In this document: piece by piece, positions 33,071 through 35,942 of the stretch
How the letters are laid out: each line of letters begins with the position of its first letter
Numbering within the stretch: position 1 is the stretch's first letter
IMG/VR virus record: IMGVR_UViG_3300022679_000012
Location: 1 to 35,942 of that record
Strand: one strand, 5' to 3'
Source: a virus
DNA: 35,942 nucleotides
The notes under the pieces: model-generated
The model's input: the letters and a program-made list of their open reading frames with translations, nothing else
Database searches by the model: none
Told to the model about the DNA's origin: nothing
Made by a program: the position numbers and the translations under genes

Positions 33071-33251
33071 GGCAACCTCCCGCGATGATGTGCTTGATCC
33101 TCTCCTCAAGGGCAGCCATCTCTTCCCTGGTGCCATAAGCCGCAAAGGTCAGATGCGACATCTCCTCATTCTCTCGATCTGGCAGCCGGTTGAGCATCCA
33201 GGTTGAGTGAACGGGTTGCTCTGCGAAAACGTACTTCAGCCAGTTTCTCAT
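33051..33251 (-). CDS. Small hypothetical protein overlapping the SANT-like gene
   Basis: A 66-residue frame from ATG 33251 (MRNWLKYVFAEQPVHSTWML), with a helical C-terminal half (TREEMAALEERIKHIIAG). Its first 86 bases overlap the end of the SANT-like gene in another frame. A later ATG at 33161 would avoid the overlap and give 36 residues. The aromatic N-terminus looks like real coding sequence, so either both frames are used or the SANT-like protein ends differently. Unknown function. Confidence 0.45.
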   Translation of the reverse strand: MRNWLKYVFAEQPVHSTWMLNRLPDRENEEMSHLTFAAYGTREEMAALEERIKHIIAGGCHVEENT

Positions 33252-33600
33252 ACTCCTCGATCTCCTCTCTCGTCGCAAAAGAATACTTCTTCTCGATCAG
33301 GTCCAGGGCCTCCTCGAGGTGCAGGGGCTCAGTGGGCTCCCGATATACCCCACTGTCGACGGTGAGCTTAACGTCTCCCCTGGAGTTCCACCCTCGATGC
33401 CTGGTGATGCCCATCTTGGATGCCCGGCACTTGATAGACATCGGCGACTTGCCAAGGCGCATGGCGATCTTGTTGACCGGCGTCTTGTAATAATGCTCAC
33501 GTATGTAGTCGGACTCCTCCTTGGTGTACCGCTTGCTGCGCTTTGTTTTTCCGCCCAGCTCCTCTGCCGATAGCGTGTCAACGGCTCTATTCTGCAACAA
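33166..33600 (-). CDS. SANT/Myb-like DNA-binding protein
   Basis: A 144-residue protein from TTG 33600 with GGAGG 6 bases upstream. Residues 24-66 match a Myb/SANT-type helix-turn-helix: RYTKEESDYIREHYYKT, PVNKIAMRLGKSP and MSIKCRASKMGI. Such domains occur in phage regulators and homing-type proteins. The rest is charged and helical. It overlaps the preceding gene by 14 bases. It may regulate the adjacent genes. Confidence 0.7.
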   Translation of the reverse strand: MLQNRAVDTLSAEELGGKTKRSKRYTKEESDYIREHYYKTPVNKIAMRLGKSPMSIKCRASKMGITRHRGWNSRGDVKLTVDSGVYREPTEPLHLEEALDLIEKKYSFATREEIEEYEKLAEVRFRRATRSLNLDAQPAARSRE

Positions 33601-33835
33601 ACACCTCCCTGTATGCCGGCGTGATGTTGAAGTTGTCGATACTGTCGCACAGGATCGGCGTGACGCGCCCCTCGAGGTGGATCTCGAGCTCGGGCGTTAT
33701 AGCCATGGGCCGCGGTCTGATCTCAACGATGAGGCCACCAGGCGCCACCAGCGTCGGATGAATAAAGTCGCCAGGCTTGAGCAGGCTGGCCTTCCGGATG
33801 ACGATCTTGCTCTTCATGATTTCCTTTGCAGTCAT
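33587..33835 (-). CDS. Small beta-rich hypothetical protein
   Basis: An 82-residue protein from ATG 33835 (ATGA overlap with the upstream stop); ATG 33817 with its own AAGGAAA site is an alternative. The pattern (KIVIRKASLLKPGDFIHP, then PGGLIVEIRPRPM) suggests a small beta barrel. No family is recognised. Confidence 0.6.
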   Translation of the reverse strand: MTAKEIMKSKIVIRKASLLKPGDFIHPTLVAPGGLIVEIRPRPMAITPELEIHLEGRVTPILCDSIDNFNITPAYREVFVAE

Positions 33836-34251
33836 GGCTTATTCCCCCTCTCGATCATGGAATCCATAAACCTCCGGTGCTTGTCGATGACAATCTGGAA
33901 GGCAGCTACCTCACGGCCATGCTCGTCAATCCTGGATCGTAGCGCCCTGCAGTATATGTCGAGGTCGCTGACCATCGCCTCAATGCGATCCAGGCGCTCT
34001 TCGGTTTCGCTCTGTTCCCCCGGGGACGCAAACCAGCTAAGGCCGGAAAGATCAGGAGCCCCCATCGTGACCCGCCCTATCCCACCGTAGAACCTCTGGA
34101 CGATCTCCATGACGCGGTCTATATCCAACACCCCGTCGTCCTCGTCTACCAGCAGGAATGCGTTTTCATGCAGCCAGCCGTGCAGCCTTCTGGCGGCCGA
34201 GGCCGTACCAGCGTAATCCCACCTCACAGCGCTTTCTTCATTCATATTCAT
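33832..34251 (-). CDS. Hypothetical helical protein
   Basis: A 139-residue protein, ATG with AGGAG 7 bases upstream. The first half has a WDYAGTASAARRLHGWL segment and an acidic patch (VDEDDGVLDID). The second half is a charged coiled coil (EERLDRIEAMVSDLDIYC, then RSRIDEHGREVAAFQ). No enzymatic motif. Confidence 0.6.
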   Translation of the reverse strand: MNMNEESAVRWDYAGTASAARRLHGWLHENAFLLVDEDDGVLDIDRVMEIVQRFYGGIGRVTMGAPDLSGLSWFASPGEQSETEERLDRIEAMVSDLDIYCRALRSRIDEHGREVAAFQIVIDKHRRFMDSMIERGNKP

Positions 34252-34266
34252 GCCGATCTCCTCTCT

Positions 34267-34548
34267 CTACGGGTTCTTATAGCCATGCTTGGCCTTGTAT
34301 TGAATCACTCGGCGCCTAACATGGTCGCGGCATCTGTTTTGAATCTGCCGAACCCTGGTCCTCGACACGCCATGCAGCTCTGACAGCTCACTGAGTGTTG
34401 CGCCGGCAGCCGTCTGGAGGAAGATATCCCGGTTCCTTTCAGACAGCGGCTGCAGCGTAAACACGAGGAACTCCTTCCACTCCATGATCGTGTCCGGTGG
34501 CCAGCCGTGGGATCCTGGGTAGCCCAGTAAGATAGGCGCCAATTCCAT
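34267..34548 (-). CDS. Sigma-region-4-like helix-turn-helix protein
   Basis: A 93-residue protein from ATG 34548; the longer upstream frame overlaps another gene and is a shadow. Residues 32-80 match sigma-70 region 4: LQPLSERNRDIFLQT, GATLSELSELHGVS and RTRVRQIQNRCRDH. It lacks regions 2 and 3, so it is not a full sigma factor. By position, ahead of the nuclease, lysis and packaging genes, it is a good candidate for a late-gene activator like other small phage region-4 proteins. Confidence 0.7.
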   Translation of the reverse strand: MELAPILLGYPGSHGWPPDTIMEWKEFLVFTLQPLSERNRDIFLQTAAGATLSELSELHGVSRTRVRQIQNRCRDHVRRRVIQYKAKHGYKNP

Positions 34549-34550
34549 CG

Positions 34551-35084
34551 TTAGTCTCCCTGGTCGAACTCGGCAATCGTCAGGCCGAGGTTGGCAATGA
34601 GCTGCATGACGTCGTCGACCTTGAGCTCCAGGTCCGCGACGGTCCTGTTTGTGGATGCGATCTGGGCGCCGTGATCCCCGATTGTTTTCCATATCTGGTT
34701 CAGCCGGCCGTTGTTGGTTGCCCTGGTCAGGACGTCTTCCGGATCCAGCCCGGTAGAGCGCAGCAGCTCGTCTACCCAGGTGTTCTGGCATGACCTCAAC
34801 TCACCCTCCTTCTCGAGCCTGGCCTGCAGGAGGGCCATGATCTGGCGCACCTCGTGCGTCGATAAGGCATTCCAGATGGCGTCGACCGCCTCAATGGCCG
34901 CACAGCTGGACAGGTACTTACGCGTGATCTCTGCCGGCGATGTGACCCCTGGCCGCCTACTAATTTCCGCTTCAGCTGCGATCTCAAGCTGTTTGCGAGC
35001 CCATGTTGCCCCATCCATGCCTTGGGGCTTGCCGATCCTTCTCATCTTTTCCATGAAACCCTCTGATACTTTAATCTCTGGCAT
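34551..35084 (-). CDS. Hypothetical helical protein
   Basis: A 177-residue protein from ATG 35084, chosen because GGAGG lies 6 bases upstream. An ATG at 35183 would overlap the upstream stop (ATGA) and add 33 residues, so a longer form is possible; if the short form is right, 35085-35179 is a 95-base untranslated gap in which I see no other feature. The protein is helical and charged (EGFMEKMRRIGKPQGMDG, then EVRQIMALLQARLEKEGE) with a coiled-coil end (LELKVDDVMQLIANLGLT). Not recognised. Confidence 0.6.
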   Translation of the reverse strand: MPEIKVSEGFMEKMRRIGKPQGMDGATWARKQLEIAAEAEISRRPGVTSPAEITRKYLSSCAAIEAVDAIWNALSTHEVRQIMALLQARLEKEGELRSCQNTWVDELLRSTGLDPEDVLTRATNNGRLNQIWKTIGDHGAQIASTNRTVADLELKVDDVMQLIANLGLTIAEFDQGD

Positions 35085-35179
35085 TTGTTCCTCCTCTGTG
35101 TCAGTTATGTGGATTTTCTTCCATGGCCCACCAACCGCCTCGGCCGGCGAGCTGAATAGTTGGCAAATAACCTGGTGCC

Positions 35180-35641
35180 TCATTCGCCTATCCCTTCCGC
35201 CAGCTCTCTCAGCCTGGCAATAGACCCGCCGGCGGCAGCCATTTCCTTAGCGAAGGCCTGGGCCTCTTTGATGTATTTGGACTCGTTGTACATCTGCCCC
35301 TTGGTTTTCATAATCGTGTTGCAATAGGACCAGGGATTCTTGATGTCCTGAGACTTGTGATATTTGATGTGAGACTCGAGACAGTACAGAACGGCCTCAG
35401 GATGCGAATTTTGATTCGAACAGTGCTGGACCCACTGGTATGGGTTCCACCTCGAGATCGTCCCATTTTGAGCCTCTGAGCTAGCTCGGCAGGCATTTTC
35501 TATCTTGGTCAATAGCTCAGTTGGAATAACAGAGCTAAAGTGCTTGCTTGGAGCTGAGCTCGGGGCTGGAGTTTTGGGCTTGCTTTTGGCTGGATTGGGC
35601 GAGCCCTTGCGGCTCGATCTTTTTTGTTTTTTATCTTGTTG
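35180..35641 (-). pseudogene. C-terminal part of a replication-initiator-like protein
   Basis: This frame is open from a stop at 35644 down to 35180 but has no ATG or GTG; the only usable start is TTG 35512 (110 residues). Upstream of that the same frame reads a basic Ser/Pro linker (KRSSRKGSPNPAKSKPKTPA), then a domain with RWNPYQWVQHCSNQN, AVLYCLESHIKYH and KNPWSYCNTIMKTKGQMY. The end of phage O-type and DnaD-like replication proteins often follows this kind of pattern. So the N-terminal DNA-binding half seems to be missing at the composition junction. Either the gene is broken or the sequence is misjoined there. Confidence 0.4.
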
Positions 35642-35942
35642 CTATCGTAAATATACCTAGGGATTACGCCCTGTTTTGCTACCTTCAAGGCATAATTTTG
35701 TAACACTGAGCGTCCTCTCTGCTTGTCTTCAGTAAGGTCTGGTATTGATACACCTTGTAGTTGATGACTGATAGGGAATAAGTACCTATCAATAACAGGG
35801 ATAGTGCGTCTATGACTTAGGATCTCATACCGGATAACCTTTCCACGGTCTTCTGCAAGTGTGACAAACACAAGTTTCCCTCTGTACCATGTAAACCAGT
35901 TGAGTACATTGAATTGCTTGTTGTCTCCTGTAAGAGAATAGG
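35509..35942 (-). pseudogene. Portal-like gene fragment (cut at window edge)
   Basis: The frame enters from the right edge and continues to 35509. Its first two thirds look real: NVLNWFTWYRGKLVFVTLAE, then ISHQLQGVSIPDLTEDKQRG and RSVLQNYALKVAKQG, a pattern seen in a type of phage portal protein different from the window's own 581-residue portal. The last 35 residues are low-complexity and coincide with another gene's frame, so the true fragment probably ends near 35620-35640. Base composition here is much more AT-rich than the rest. Confidence 0.45.
35600..35632 (+). terminator. Intrinsic terminator pattern on the plus strand
   Basis: CGAGCC (35600-35605) pairs perfectly with GGCTCG (35611-35616) around a 5-base loop, followed by ATC and two runs of six T broken by one G. 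It would stop rightward transcripts, yet no plus-strand gene is seen nearby. On the minus strand the same bases encode the lysine-rich linker of the replication-like frame. It lies at the junction with the AT-rich end. Confidence 0.45.

Noticed and set aside
34549-34791. Upstream extension of the sigma-region-4-like gene
   Set aside because: The extension is Arg/Gln/Pro-rich, overlaps the 177-residue gene in another frame, and the internal ATG at 34548 has its own GGGAG site.
1-35942. tRNA genes or CRISPR arrays
   Set aside because: No cloverleaf with a TTCGA-type arm and no spaced direct repeats were noticed on reading; a dedicated scan was not possible.

Overview
The window is a GC-rich stretch of a tailed bacteriophage with a short, T7-type tail (a podovirus). 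Essentially every gene lies on the minus strand, so the genome reads from right to left. Genes abut or overlap by 1-4 bases (TAATG, ATGA, GTGA junctions) and most have good GGAGG-type ribosome binding sites, which suggests one long leftward transcription unit. No tRNA, rRNA, CRISPR array, insertion sequence, integrase or reverse transcriptase was seen. Exported proteins with classical signal peptides point to a Gram-negative host; the host genus cannot be told from the sequence. No untranslated stretch longer than about 130 bases was found inside the gene block.

Right to left: (1) 35.64-35.94 kb is visibly AT-richer, carries a piece of a portal-like gene unrelated to the window's own portal, and looks like a junction. 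(2) 29.7-35.6 kb is the regulatory/accessory arm: the C-terminal half of a replication-initiator-like protein, a sigma-region-4-like helix-turn-helix protein, a Myb/SANT-like DNA-binding protein, several very small genes (two of 52 and 32 codons), a VRR-NUC nuclease, an M23 peptidase, a permuted NlpC/P60 (YiiX-like) hydrolase, and a protein ending in an Acb2/Tad1-type domain, the fold phages use to soak up CBASS/Thoeris cyclic-nucleotide signals. (3) 20.8-29.7 kb is packaging and head: small and large terminase, two glycine-rich proteins, portal, a Bbp19-like protein, scaffold, a Bbp17-like major capsid protein and a Bbp16-like capsid cement protein. This head set resembles Bordetella phage BPP-1. 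(4) 18.1-20.7 kb holds two proteins with N-terminal signal peptides and two membrane proteins (holin/spanin candidates). (5) 0.3-18.7 kb follows the T7 order: tail tubular A (gp11-like), tail tubular B (gp12-like), internal virion proteins (gp14-, gp15-like), then a giant 3,150-residue protein in the gp16 position, a gp17-like fibre anchor and a SPRY-containing receptor-binding candidate.

The giant gene fills about a quarter of the window. It is a polyvalent protein with several modules: a cysteine-rich, GP88/radical-SAM-like segment, an EVQSDW domain common in large phage proteins, an HExxH zinc-peptidase, and a C-terminal region like those ending other ejected phage giants. Together with the Acb2-like protein it suggests a phage with both pre-injected and expressed anti-host effectors. 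Other items worth checking are a hairpin that hides the small-terminase ribosome binding site, a strongly folded intergenic element at 32.70-32.78 kb, and a repeated intergenic hairpin around the capsid genes.
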